Of a DNA stretch of 64,000 bases, positions 1 through 7,726 are shown in pieces; position 1 is the stretch's first letter; each line of letters begins with the position of its first letter. The stretch covers positions 1 to 64,000 of the forward strand of contig CAJUNA010000041.1 of NCBI GenBank assembly GCA_910587645.1, given 5' to 3'. This DNA comes from an uncultured Oscillospiraceae bacterium (lineage in GTDB: Bacteria; Bacillota; Clostridia; Oscillospirales; Oscillospiraceae). The notes beneath the pieces were generated by a model. It was not told the origin of the DNA. It made no database searches and saw only the letters and a program-made list of their open reading frames with translations. The position numbers and the translations under genes are program-made.

Positions 1-138
1 CGGCTCCAGCTACAGACTGGAGCACCACCAGTCCATTACTAACTAACTTTTTCCGCTGGTATACTTCCTGGCGAAACCTCGCCCCGGCACTGGTATACTT
101 TGTGGCGAAATTTGGCCCTTTTTACTTGACTGCTTACA
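1..138 (-). mobile_element. Terminus of an insertion sequence (partial, runs off the window)
   Basis: Read on the minus strand, a TGTAAGCAG end at 138 marks a sharp break: the sensor-kinase reading frame stops at a TAA that lies inside this end. Behind it are two spaced copies of a repeat (57-84 and 91-118) and a small hairpin (4-9 with 17-22). A sharp end followed by internal repeats resembles IS21-family ends, where transposase binds multiple sites, but no transposase is in view and an IS66-type end (GTAAGC) cannot be excluded. Family assignment is inference; the interruption of the frame is seen. Confidence 0.45.
57..118. repeat. Two imperfect direct repeats, 34 bp apart
   Basis: TGGTATACTT followed two bases later by TGGCGAAA occurs at 57-76 and again at 91-110, and each copy ends in a ..GCCC block (77-84 and 111-118). 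Only two copies exist, at the edge of the window. They fit the subterminal transposase-binding repeats of an insertion sequence better than a CRISPR or satellite array. Confidence 0.6.
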
Positions 139-889
139 GCAGTGCCTGGGCTGCGGTATCGCCGGAAATATTGCCGGTATAATCGGAAGCGATCCGGCCC
201 GTCTCGCTGTCCAGGATGGAAAACTCCCGATAGTAGGGGCGCGTATACGGGATCTCATAGCGCAGCAGGAGACGGCTGTCGATGGATACGCAGACCGCGC
301 CGATAATCTTCCTGCTGGAGGTGCTGCGAACCAGACGCCAAAGGGACAGCTTCGGCGTATTATCCCGCCGGAGCAGGCCGCCGTCCGTGTCGATGAACTC
401 CCACACGTAATCAGATCCCTGCATCAACTGGCGGAAGGCGGGGCGGTCTCCTTGGGAATAGGGATCGGAGGAGCCATCAATGGACATGTACTGGACCGGC
501 GAGCCTTCCGTGTCAAAAAACAGTACGGAAACAATGTATTTCCTTGGTTGGAGAAAGGATGCAAACTGCGGGGAGAGGGCTTCAGAAGCGACTGTGGGAC
601 GGCTGGGGGAGAGAAGGTACTGCACCACGCTGTCTGTACTGTAGTAATCCGTGACGCCCTTCAAATATGAGCAGGCGTTTTCCGCAATGCGGGTGCCGAA
701 GCCGCAGTAGTCTGTGCCATCGGACAGCATTGCCTTGCTGGCGGAGGTGGTGGAAATTTCATAAATGACAACCCCCATGCCGAGAAATACCGTCAGACTT
801 GCAAGATAGATAATAAGACAAATTTTTCTGCTGAGACTCAGGTCGCCTAGCCTGCGGAGCAGCCGGTGAAGCAGCGGCTTGATACGCAT
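134..889 (-). CDS. N-terminal fragment of a Cache-domain sensor histidine kinase, truncated
   Basis: The predicted 251-residue product has a basic N-terminus, one membrane helix (about residues 21-43) and an extracytoplasmic Cache-like sensor region to the end. It stops before the second membrane helix, HAMP and kinase domains expected of YesM-type sensor kinases, so it should not signal. Start at 889 is set by GGAGGGG seven bases upstream; a longer open frame to 1006 has no ribosome site. The TAA stop lies in the apparent insertion-sequence end. It is divergent from the transporter operon at 1167, which it may once have regulated (inference). Confidence 0.6.
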   Translation of the reverse strand: MRIKPLLHRLLRRLGDLSLSRKICLIIYLASLTVFLGMGVVIYEISTTSASKAMLSDGTDYCGFGTRIAENACSYLKGVTDYYSTDSVVQYLLSPSRPTVASEALSPQFASFLQPRKYIVSVLFFDTEGSPVQYMSIDGSSDPYSQGDRPAFRQLMQGSDYVWEFIDTDGGLLRRDNTPKLSLWRLVRSTSSRKIIGAVCVSIDSRLLLRYEIPYTRPYYREFSILDSETGRIASDYTGNISGDTAAQALL

Positions 890-1068
890 AAACCCCTCCA
901 GGTGAAAGAATGGCCGGCATGGCGCGATTGCCGCCTTAGGCGGCGTAATGTACGCGAGGATTCCATGCGGCGGAAAGAATGTATATGGTAGTATAGCACA
1001 AAACAAGCCGGATTTAAGCGTTTTTTGTCAATGGATTAAAATTGCAGTAAAATTCTTAAATCTGTCGG

Positions 1069-1097
1069 TTTTTCTGTGGGGAAGTTTCCTTTATAAT
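1069..1097 (+). promoter_or_regulatory. Possible promoter of the transporter operon
   Basis: A perfect TATAAT stands at 1092-1097, 69 bp upstream of the first permease start, but the -35 position (1069-1074) is only a T-rich TTTTTC. The intergenic stretch 890-1166 shows nothing else that I can identify. A weak -35 suggests an activator or another sigma factor. Confidence 0.35.
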
Positions 1098-1166
1098 AAA
1101 ACAAACAGCACAAAACGTGTGTGTGAGCTATGGACAGAATTGACAGAAAGGGTAGGGTGAGAGAGT

Positions 1167-2126
1167 ATGTCCAAGTACATCCTGAAGCGGCTGCTTCAAT
1201 TGATTCCCGTGTTGATAGGAGTCATTACGATCGTGTTTATCCTCAACCAATTGATGCCGGGAGACCCCGCGCGGATGTTGGCGGGAGAGGGGGCCACGGA
1301 GGAAGCGGTGGAGCGGGTTCGAGTAGAGATGGGCCTGGACAAACCGGTCATCGTACAGTACATCAACTACTTGGCCGGCATCGTAACCCGGGGTGATCTG
1401 GGGACGTCCTACAAGACAGGAGTCCCTGTCCTGACTGAGGTGCTGGAACGGCTGCCCACGACAATGATCCTGGCGGGCATTAGTACGCTGATCTCTGTGG
1501 GAATCGGCGTGCCGCTGGGGATTGCCGCCGCCACCTGGCAGAATACGTTGGTGGACTACGCGGCGTCAGGGCTGTCCTTTATCGGGGTTTCTATGCCGAA
1601 CTTCTGGCAGGGGCTTATGAATATCCTTGTCTTCTCCGTATACCTTAACTGGCTTCCGTCCTCCGGTTTTTATGGGCCGCGGTACTGGATCCTTCCCGCG
1701 CTCACAGTGGGGACAAGCTGTATGGCCACCATTACCCGGACAACCCGCTCCAGTATGCTGGAGGTAATCCGGCAGGACTATATCCGCACAGCGCGGGCCA
1801 AGGGGCAGACAGAGTACCAGACCATCGTACGGCACGCGCTGGGCAATGCGCTGATTCCAATTGTGACGATTGTTGGCCTGGAGTTTGGTTCCCTGCTGGG
1901 GGGAGCGGTCCTGACGGAGTCGGTGTTCGCAATCCCGGGGATTGGCAAGTATATGGTGGATGCGATTACCAACCGCAATTATCCGGTTATTATGGGCGGG
2001 GTGGCGATTCTGGCCTTTATTTTCAGTATTTGCAACCTGGTTATTGATGTTCTCTATGCTTATATTGACCCGAGAATGAAGTCTCAATACAGCACTAAGA
2101 AAAGAAAGGCGGAGGTGACGGAGTAA
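1167..2126 (+). CDS. Oligopeptide/dipeptide ABC transporter permease (OppB/DppB type)
   Basis: This 319-residue inner-membrane subunit of an importer pairs with the next gene product to form the channel. The N-terminus (MSKYILKRLLQLIPVLIGV) is the classic DppB start with the first membrane helix at about 9-29. About five further hydrophobic segments follow, and an EAA-type coupling loop lies at about 206-230 (RTARAKG...RHALGNALIP). Length is normal for the family. The downstream stop codon shares one base with the next start, which implies translational coupling. The substrate cannot be read from sequence. Confidence 0.93.
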   Translation: MSKYILKRLLQLIPVLIGVITIVFILNQLMPGDPARMLAGEGATEEAVERVRVEMGLDKPVIVQYINYLAGIVTRGDLGTSYKTGVPVLTEVLERLPTTMILAGISTLISVGIGVPLGIAAATWQNTLVDYAASGLSFIGVSMPNFWQGLMNILVFSVYLNWLPSSGFYGPRYWILPALTVGTSCMATITRTTRSSMLEVIRQDYIRTARAKGQTEYQTIVRHALGNALIPIVTIVGLEFGSLLGGAVLTESVFAIPGIGKYMVDAITNRNYPVIMGGVAILAFIFSICNLVIDVLYAYIDPRMKSQYSTKKRKAEVTE

Positions 2127-3037
2127 TGGCAAAGCGGATAACACCCGCAACGGAACGGGCGGCGCGCATAGCGGCAAAAGAGCGGAGTACAAGTCCGGTT
2201 AGTCCGGCGAAGGCTGCGTGGCGGCGCCTGCGGCGGAATAAGGCTGCGATGGCAGCAGGCGTGGTGATTGTTATTCTTCTGATATGCGCGGTATTCCCGG
2301 CGCAGCTTGCGCCCTATGGCTTTGACGAGCAGAATTACGCTGTGGCGTTTACCGCGCCCTACAAGGAGTATCCCCTGGGGACGGATAATCTGGGGCGTGA
2401 TATCCTCAGCCGGATCATCTGGGGTTCCCGCATGTCCCTGATTATCGGGATCGTCTCCGTTGTGGTGGGGCTGCTGCTGGGAGGTATCCTGGGCGCGGTA
2501 GCCGCGTTTTACGGTGGACGGGTGGACGATGTTATCATGCGGGTGATGGACGTATTTCTGGCGATACCCAATATGCTCCTGGCTCTGGGGATCGCGGCCT
2601 CTCTCGGCACGGGGCTTTGGAACCTGCTTCTGGCCATTGCCATCAGCAATGTTCCGCGCTTCGCCCGGATCGTGCGCAGTTCGGTTATGACCAACAAAAG
2701 CATGGAGTTTGTGGAAGCGGCCACCGCCATCGGTGCTTCCAACGGCCGGCTGATTTTTAAGCATCTATTGCCCAACTCCCTGGCGCCGATCATTGTGCAG
2801 GGAACCATCGGCATTGCCAGCGGCATCCTGTGTGCCTGTGGCCTCAGCTTCCTGGGACTGGGTATCCAGCCTCCAACGGCGGAGTGGGGGATGATGCTCT
2901 CCTCGGCGCGGCAGTACATCCGCAGCAATTGGTGGATGGTTACATTCCCAGGCATTACTATCATGCTGGCTATCGGATGCTTTAACCTGCTGGGGGATGG
3001 GCTGCGCGATGCGCTTGATCCGAGAATGAAGGGATAA
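2126..3037 (+). CDS. Oligopeptide/dipeptide ABC transporter permease (OppC/DppC type)
   Basis: The second permease has 303 residues. A short cytoplasmic OppC-type N-terminal region (SPAKAAWRRLRRNKAAMAAG at about 25-44) precedes the first membrane helix. A TM core follows, with an EAA loop at about 193-215 (EAATAIGAS...HLLPNSLAP). The C-terminus LRDALDPRMKG is typical of the family. It starts inside the stop codon of the first permease (TAATG) and is followed 13 bp later by the first ATPase gene. Confidence 0.93.
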   Translation: MAKRITPATERAARIAAKERSTSPVSPAKAAWRRLRRNKAAMAAGVVIVILLICAVFPAQLAPYGFDEQNYAVAFTAPYKEYPLGTDNLGRDILSRIIWGSRMSLIIGIVSVVVGLLLGGILGAVAAFYGGRVDDVIMRVMDVFLAIPNMLLALGIAASLGTGLWNLLLAIAISNVPRFARIVRSSVMTNKSMEFVEAATAIGASNGRLIFKHLLPNSLAPIIVQGTIGIASGILCACGLSFLGLGIQPPTAEWGMMLSSARQYIRSNWWMVTFPGITIMLAIGCFNLLGDGLRDALDPRMKG

Positions 3038-3050
3038 AAAGGGGGAGCCT

Positions 3051-4040
3051 ATGAGGGAAAAATTGCTGAAGGTGTCAGACCTGGTGGTTCACTATGAGCT
3101 TGAAAACGAGGTGGTAGAAGCGGTTAACGGCGTCTCTTTTGAGATGGACCGGGGGGAAACCCTGGGGATTGTCGGAGAGACGGGGGCGGGAAAAACCACG
3201 CTGGCGCTAAGTATTATGCGGCTGGTTCCGGAGCCGCCCGGAAGGGTGGTACAAGGGACTGTCGCGCTGGACGGCGAAAACGTGTTGTCCATGGCGAAGC
3301 GGGAAATCCGGCAGATTCGCGGGAAAAAGGTCTCCATGATCTTCCAGGACCCGATGACCTCCCTTAATCCTGTACAGACCGTGGGGAATCAGATTATGGA
3401 GGTTATCAAGCTCCATGAAAACTGCTCTGCGGCAGAGGCGGTTATACGGGCCACGGAGATGCTGGAGCGGGTTGGAATCCCGGGGGAGCGTTTTAATGAG
3501 TATCCCCATCAATTTTCGGGCGGGATGCGCCAGCGGGTGGTGATCGCCATTGCGCTGGCATGCAGCCCTGAGCTGCTTATCGCGGATGAGCCGACAACCG
3601 CGCTGGACGTTACCATCCAGGCCCAGATATTGGATATGATGCGCAGGCTGAAGGATGATCTAAATACCTCTATGATTATGATTACCCATGATCTGGGCGT
3701 GGTGGCGGAGACCTGCGACAAGGTCGCGATCATGTACGCAGGCGAGCTGGTGGAGTACGGCACGGTGGAGCAGATTTTTCACCGGCCAAAGCACCCCTAT
3801 ACCGTGGGGCTGTTCCGCTCCCTGCCTAGCCTGGATAAGGACGTGGACCGGCTTCAGCCCATTCCCGGCTTGATGCCGGATCCAACGAAGCTTCCTAACC
3901 ATTGCAGCTTCTATGACCGGTGCGAGGAGGCCTGCGATGATTGCCTCCAGAGGGAACCGCCTGTGGTAGAGCCTGAGCCGGGGCATACTGTCCGGTGCTG
4001 CCGGTGCAGCGGGGGAGAGAGAAGGGAGGCCATGGAATGA
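3051..4040 (+). CDS. Oligopeptide ABC transporter ATP-binding protein (OppD/DppD type)
   Basis: This 329-residue cytoplasmic ATPase powers the importer. Walker A is GETGAGKTT (41-49), the ABC signature is FSGGMRQR (about 155-162) and Walker B is LLIADEPTTALD (about 175-186), all intact. The C-terminal OppD/F extension carries a cysteine-rich stretch (CSFYDRCEEACDDC, then RCCRC). It begins after a GGGGGAG ribosome site and its stop overlaps the next ATPase gene by 4 bp (ATGA). Confidence 0.93.
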   Translation: MREKLLKVSDLVVHYELENEVVEAVNGVSFEMDRGETLGIVGETGAGKTTLALSIMRLVPEPPGRVVQGTVALDGENVLSMAKREIRQIRGKKVSMIFQDPMTSLNPVQTVGNQIMEVIKLHENCSAAEAVIRATEMLERVGIPGERFNEYPHQFSGGMRQRVVIAIALACSPELLIADEPTTALDVTIQAQILDMMRRLKDDLNTSMIMITHDLGVVAETCDKVAIMYAGELVEYGTVEQIFHRPKHPYTVGLFRSLPSLDKDVDRLQPIPGLMPDPTKLPNHCSFYDRCEEACDDCLQREPPVVEPEPGHTVRCCRCSGGERREAME

Positions 4041-4987
4041 GTACGCTGCTGGAAGTTAAAAATCTGAAAAAATATTTTAAAGTGCCTGCGGGGACTCTGC
4101 ACGCGGTAGACGATGTCAGCTTTCAAATTGAGACTGGTACGACAATGGGCGTGGTGGGAGAGTCCGGCTGTGGAAAGAGTACCCTGGGCCGGACGCTGAT
4201 CCATCTGCTTCCGCCTACGGAGGGGCAGATACTCCTGGACGGCAAAAGTATTACCAATGTGAAAAAACGGCAGCTTCACACGCTGCGCAAGAATATGCAG
4301 ATGATTTTCCAGGATCCGTTTTCGTCCTTGAATCCGCGGATGAGCGTTTCCCAGGCCATCGGCGAGCCATTGCAGATCTATGGCTTGGTGAAAAATAAAC
4401 AGGAGCTGGACCGCCGGGTGCGGGAGACGATGGATACCGTTGGGCTGGCGGCCCGTCTGGCGGACAGCTATCCCCATGAGCTGGACGGCGGGCGCCGCCA
4501 GCGTATTGGGATCGCCCGCGCGTTGGTATTGCAGCCACGGTTTATTGTCTGTGACGAGCCGGTCTCCGCCCTGGATGTATCCATCCAGGCGCAGATCCTC
4601 AATCTAATGCAGGATTTGCAGCGGGAAAATGGGTATACCTATTTGTTCATTACCCACGATTTGTCTGTGGTCCGGCATATCTCTGATGAAATCTGTGTGA
4701 TGTATTTGGGAAAAGTGGTGGAGCACAGCCCCGCGAAAGAACTCTTCCAACATTGCTGCCACCCCTATACCAAGGCGCTGCTCTCCGCAATCCCTATCCC
4801 CAATATTGATGTGAAACGCGAGCGGTTCCTCTTAAAAGGGGAGATTACCTCACCCATTGATCCCAAACCGGGCTGCCGGTTTGCGGCCCGCTGCAGCTAT
4901 GCAACGGAAGCGTGCCGCCAGGAAAGCCCGGAGCTGCGGGAGCTTTCCCCCAATCACTTTTGCGCCTGCCATCATCCGCTGATGTAG
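4037..4987 (+). CDS. Oligopeptide ABC transporter ATP-binding protein (OppF/DppF type), variant signature
   Basis: This 316-residue ATPase is the partner of the preceding one. Walker A GESGCGKST (about 41-49) and Walker B FIVCDEPVSALD (about 170-181) are intact. The signature reads LDGGRRQR (about 149-156) instead of LSGGQ-type, so the serine that contacts ATP is aspartate. The codon is GAC, with no sign of frameshift. The start at 4037 (after GGGAGG, overlapping the previous stop) gives the usual N-terminus; an upstream in-frame start at 3995 would add 14 unlikely residues. Confidence 0.92.
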   Translation: MSTLLEVKNLKKYFKVPAGTLHAVDDVSFQIETGTTMGVVGESGCGKSTLGRTLIHLLPPTEGQILLDGKSITNVKKRQLHTLRKNMQMIFQDPFSSLNPRMSVSQAIGEPLQIYGLVKNKQELDRRVRETMDTVGLAARLADSYPHELDGGRRQRIGIARALVLQPRFIVCDEPVSALDVSIQAQILNLMQDLQRENGYTYLFITHDLSVVRHISDEICVMYLGKVVEHSPAKELFQHCCHPYTKALLSAIPIPNIDVKRERFLLKGEITSPIDPKPGCRFAARCSYATEACRQESPELRELSPNHFCACHHPLM

Positions 4988-5000
4988 GCGCACCTGGCCC

Positions 5001-5162
5001 AAACCGGCTGGGAGACGGTTTCCGGATGCTGCGAGGACAGGAGGGGAGGTGATTGGTCAAGAGGGACGGAGTCCTTTGCGGGAAGTCCGGGTGCCGGCCG
5101 TCTCATACTCCCGCTTTCAAATATCAAATGGAGAAAAAAGCAAGTTTTGCGGCAGCTTTTTT
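5001..5162 (+). other. Intergenic leader with two hairpins before the TPR genes
   Basis: The 220-bp gap after the second ATPase gene holds a small stem (AAACCG 5001-5006 with CGGTTT 5016-5021). It also holds an A/T-rich inverted repeat (AAAAAAGC 5134-5141 with GCTTTTTT 5155-5162) that could act as a weak terminator. A near-perfect ribosome site, AGGAGGGGAGGTGAT, sits at 5038-5052 but opens no convincing protein. Together these suggest that expression is adjusted between the transporter genes and the genes that follow. No clear promoter was found. Confidence 0.35.
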
Positions 5163-5207
5163 CCCGCCCAGCTTTCTTGCCGGGTGCCGCCCCGGCATGG
5201 TGATATC

Positions 5208-6005
5208 ATGGCAAAACCTACAAGAGATACCCAATATGTCTGTCCGAGAGCCAAAGTCGAAGCCCAGGATGCGCTGCAAGCGATTGAACAGAAAATGGAA
5301 GACGGCCGGCTGGAGCCGGAAAACGCCAAGCTGTGGTTTGAGCGCGCCACAGTGTTAGGGGCGGCTGGAAATATGCGCGAGGCGGTGGACGCTCTGTCCC
5401 GGGCCATTGCGGTGGATCCCTTCTGCGGGATCTACTACCGCTGGCGGGGCCACCGGCATCTGAACTGCGGCGATGTGGCGGACGCCTGCGCGGATTTCTC
5501 AGTGGCTTCCCGCCTTTTGCCGGAGAGCTGGGATGTGTGGTATCATCTCGGGCTGTGCAATACGGTTCTGGGCCGCCGGCAGGCAGCGGAGTACGCCCAC
5601 AAAAAGTGCTGGGAAATGCACATGGTAGATCAGAAGCGTATCCCGTTGGTCAATTGGTCGTGGATCAACCTCTCTTTAATGGGCCGCCGGGAAGAAGCGG
5701 ATGGGCTGCTGAGGCGTTATGTGGCGCCGGACATGGAGGTGGGTCCAAACCTTAGTTACCTGCTGATGTGTCTGACCTACAAGGGGGAGCGCGCGCCGGA
5801 GCGCCTGCTGGAGCCTAGGGAGGGGGATGCTGAACCCATGCTGGGCGTGATGACCCAGGCGTTCGGGCTGGCGAACTACTATCTCATCCAGGGTGACCGG
5901 GCAAAATATGACGAAACGATTGATTACATTGTAGAGAACGGCAAAGACGGCGCGTGGAACTGTTTTGGATATTCCGCTGCCTGCTACATCCAGCGCAGCA
6001 GATGA
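5208..6005 (+). CDS. TPR-like repeat protein, paralog 1 of 3
   Basis: The predicted product has 265 residues, no signal peptide and no membrane helix, so it is probably cytoplasmic. Helical TPR-like repeats are visible: LWFERATVLGAAGNMREAVDALSR, then RGHRHLNCGDVADACADFSVAS, then VWYHLGLCNTVLGRRQAAEYA. It shares with the next two genes the blocks DPFCGIYYRWRGHRHLN, ASRL.PE.W.VWYHLGL, YKG, T.AFG.ANYY and AWNCF. The start at 5208 aligns with paralog 2, but only a weak GGTGAT precedes it. I do not recognise a function; the position inside a peptide-transporter operon suggests a scaffold or sensor role (inference). Confidence 0.8.
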   Translation: MAKPTRDTQYVCPRAKVEAQDALQAIEQKMEDGRLEPENAKLWFERATVLGAAGNMREAVDALSRAIAVDPFCGIYYRWRGHRHLNCGDVADACADFSVASRLLPESWDVWYHLGLCNTVLGRRQAAEYAHKKCWEMHMVDQKRIPLVNWSWINLSLMGRREEADGLLRRYVAPDMEVGPNLSYLLMCLTYKGERAPERLLEPREGDAEPMLGVMTQAFGLANYYLIQGDRAKYDETIDYIVENGKDGAWNCFGYSAACYIQRSR

Positions 6006-6015
6006 GGAGGAACAT

Positions 6016-6831
6016 ATGACGATGATGAGAGCATCCAGCCAGTCCCAAAAAATTGAGGGGCTGACCAAAGAATTTCCTGAAGCGGTGGTTCAGCTTGACC
6101 GTGAATTGGAAGCCGCGCCGCAGAACGCCGGACTGTGGTTTCAGCGCGCCGCGCTGTTGGGGGAGGAGCGGTTGATGCGCGATGCGCTGGATTCCCTCTC
6201 CCGGGCTATCGCGCTGGATCCCTTTTGCGGGATCTATTACCGCTGGCGGGGCCACCGGCATTTGAACTTAGCTGAGATTCCAGAAGCCAGCGCCGATTTG
6301 ACGGTGGCCAGCCGCCTGATTCCGGAGAACTGGGATGTGTGGTATCACCTGGGGCTGACCCATGTGCTGCTGGGCAACTATGAGCTGGCGGAGCTGGCCT
6401 ACCGGAAATGCGCCTTTGTGACCAGCGAGCGGGCGTCCAACTGCATCCCACTGGCCAACTGGAGCTATCTGGCCCTGATGCACCAGGGCAAAACGGAGCA
6501 GGCGCAGCAGGTCTTGCGTGGTATCCCGGACGATATGACTACGCAGGACTATAACAGCGGCTATCTGGAGATGATCAATTTCTACAAGGGCCGGCTTTCG
6601 GAAAGCGATATGCTGGATATCCGGCCAGACTTGGATGAAAGTGCCCGCAAGGAGCGGATTTTCGATGTATGCACCCACGCCTTTGGAATGGCAAACCATT
6701 TTTACACCACTGGCAATAAAAAGCGGTACGCGGAGCTGATCGACTACATTTTGGAGCTGGGCCAGGAAGCGGCTTGGAACTGCTTCGCTTTTGCCGGGGC
6801 CTACTACACCAAGACGTATCGGAATATGTAA
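6016..6831 (+). CDS. TPR-like repeat protein, paralog 2 of 3
   Basis: This 271-residue protein is the closest relative of the preceding gene product, nearly identical over the block beginning DPFCGIYYRWRGHRHLN and strongly similar through ASRLIPENWDVWYHLGL. TPR-like helix pairs occupy about residues 35-150, and a conserved C-terminal half ends in AWNCFAFAGAYY. There is no signal peptide. The GAGGAGG ribosome site overlaps the previous stop codon, so the paralogs are probably translated together. The two may be recent duplicates. Function unknown. Confidence 0.82.
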   Translation: MTMMRASSQSQKIEGLTKEFPEAVVQLDRELEAAPQNAGLWFQRAALLGEERLMRDALDSLSRAIALDPFCGIYYRWRGHRHLNLAEIPEASADLTVASRLIPENWDVWYHLGLTHVLLGNYELAELAYRKCAFVTSERASNCIPLANWSYLALMHQGKTEQAQQVLRGIPDDMTTQDYNSGYLEMINFYKGRLSESDMLDIRPDLDESARKERIFDVCTHAFGMANHFYTTGNKKRYAELIDYILELGQEAAWNCFAFAGAYYTKTYRNM

Positions 6832-6849
6832 CGGAAGGGAGGAAAAAAT

Positions 6850-7668
6850 ATGCGCCATATAACAAATGTGTCCCATAAGGCTCAGGTCATTCCCAAGGCG
6901 GACGTCCCATTCTCGGAAGAGGTAAAAAAGCTGGATCAGTCCATTGATGAGCTGTATGGGAAGTGGAATTACTATGATATCCTGCCGGATGTCTGCGACC
7001 TCCTGCGGCGCAGGAGTGATCTGGTTGCTCCCCAGCATTTGGTGCGGGAATCTATCTGGTCTTTGTCTAAAGCGATTCTGTTTGACCCGCTGAGCGGCGT
7101 TAACTTCAGCATGCGGGGCAGGAGGTATATCAACAGCGGCGATTTCGCTCTGGCCTGCGCTGATTTTGCGGTGGCCAGCCGCCTGATTCCGGAGAACTGG
7201 TATGTATGGTACCACCTGGGATTGTGCAATCTGATTTTGGGGAATTATGATCTGGCGGAAAAGGCTTACGCGCAGTGCGCCAATATCCCCACAACCCTTT
7301 CGCTGCGGGCGGCCCTGCTCAATTGGCAGTGGATCACTCTCATGCGGCAGGGGCGCAGGGAGGAGGCAGCCCAACTGATTGAGGAAGTCGATGCTTCCTG
7401 GAATATGGACGGGACGGACAACTATCTGCGGCTGCTGCTGCTCTACAAGGGGGAGCTGACCCCGGAGGAAGCGATGACAGTTCCGAATGACCCTGAGCCA
7501 ATCCTCAGCGTGACGACCCAGGGGTTCGGCGTGGCAAACTACTACCGGGTCAACGGTGATATGGAGAATTATAAAAAGACCTTGGACCGTACGCTGGAGG
7601 TTGGCCGGGAGGAAGCGTGGATGTGCTTTGGCTGGGCGGCCGCGGAGTACGAGCGCAAGCGTCTTTAG
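6850..7668 (+). CDS. TPR-like repeat protein, paralog 3 of 3
   Basis: The third tandem paralog has 272 residues. It is more diverged at the N-terminus but keeps RGRRYINSGDFALACADFAVASRLIPENW, VWYHLGL, YKGEL, TTQGFGVANYY and the AW.CF terminal block. GGGAGG lies eight bases upstream of the start. The gene ends 58 bp before the binding-protein gene. Three copies with the same core but different N-termini look like subunits of one assembly or sensors of related ligands; this is inference. Confidence 0.82.
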   Translation: MRHITNVSHKAQVIPKADVPFSEEVKKLDQSIDELYGKWNYYDILPDVCDLLRRRSDLVAPQHLVRESIWSLSKAILFDPLSGVNFSMRGRRYINSGDFALACADFAVASRLIPENWYVWYHLGLCNLILGNYDLAEKAYAQCANIPTTLSLRAALLNWQWITLMRQGRREEAAQLIEEVDASWNMDGTDNYLRLLLLYKGELTPEEAMTVPNDPEPILSVTTQGFGVANYYRVNGDMENYKKTLDRTLEVGREEAWMCFGWAAAEYERKRL

Positions 7669-7726
7669 GCTGGAAAACAGTATATTTCGGCTTTGCCGGG
7701 ATAAATAGAATTTGGAGGAAAAGATT

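Noticed and set aside
57..118. Short CRISPR-like array at the left edge
   Set aside because: Only two imperfect copies with a six-base gap; no spacer-sized intervals and no cas genes. An insertion-sequence end explains them better.
5053..5358. A TTG-initiated 101-codon frame behind a near-perfect ribosome site
   Set aside because: It runs out of frame through the first TPR gene and its residue composition is not protein-like; the TPR paralogs are strongly supported in the other frame.
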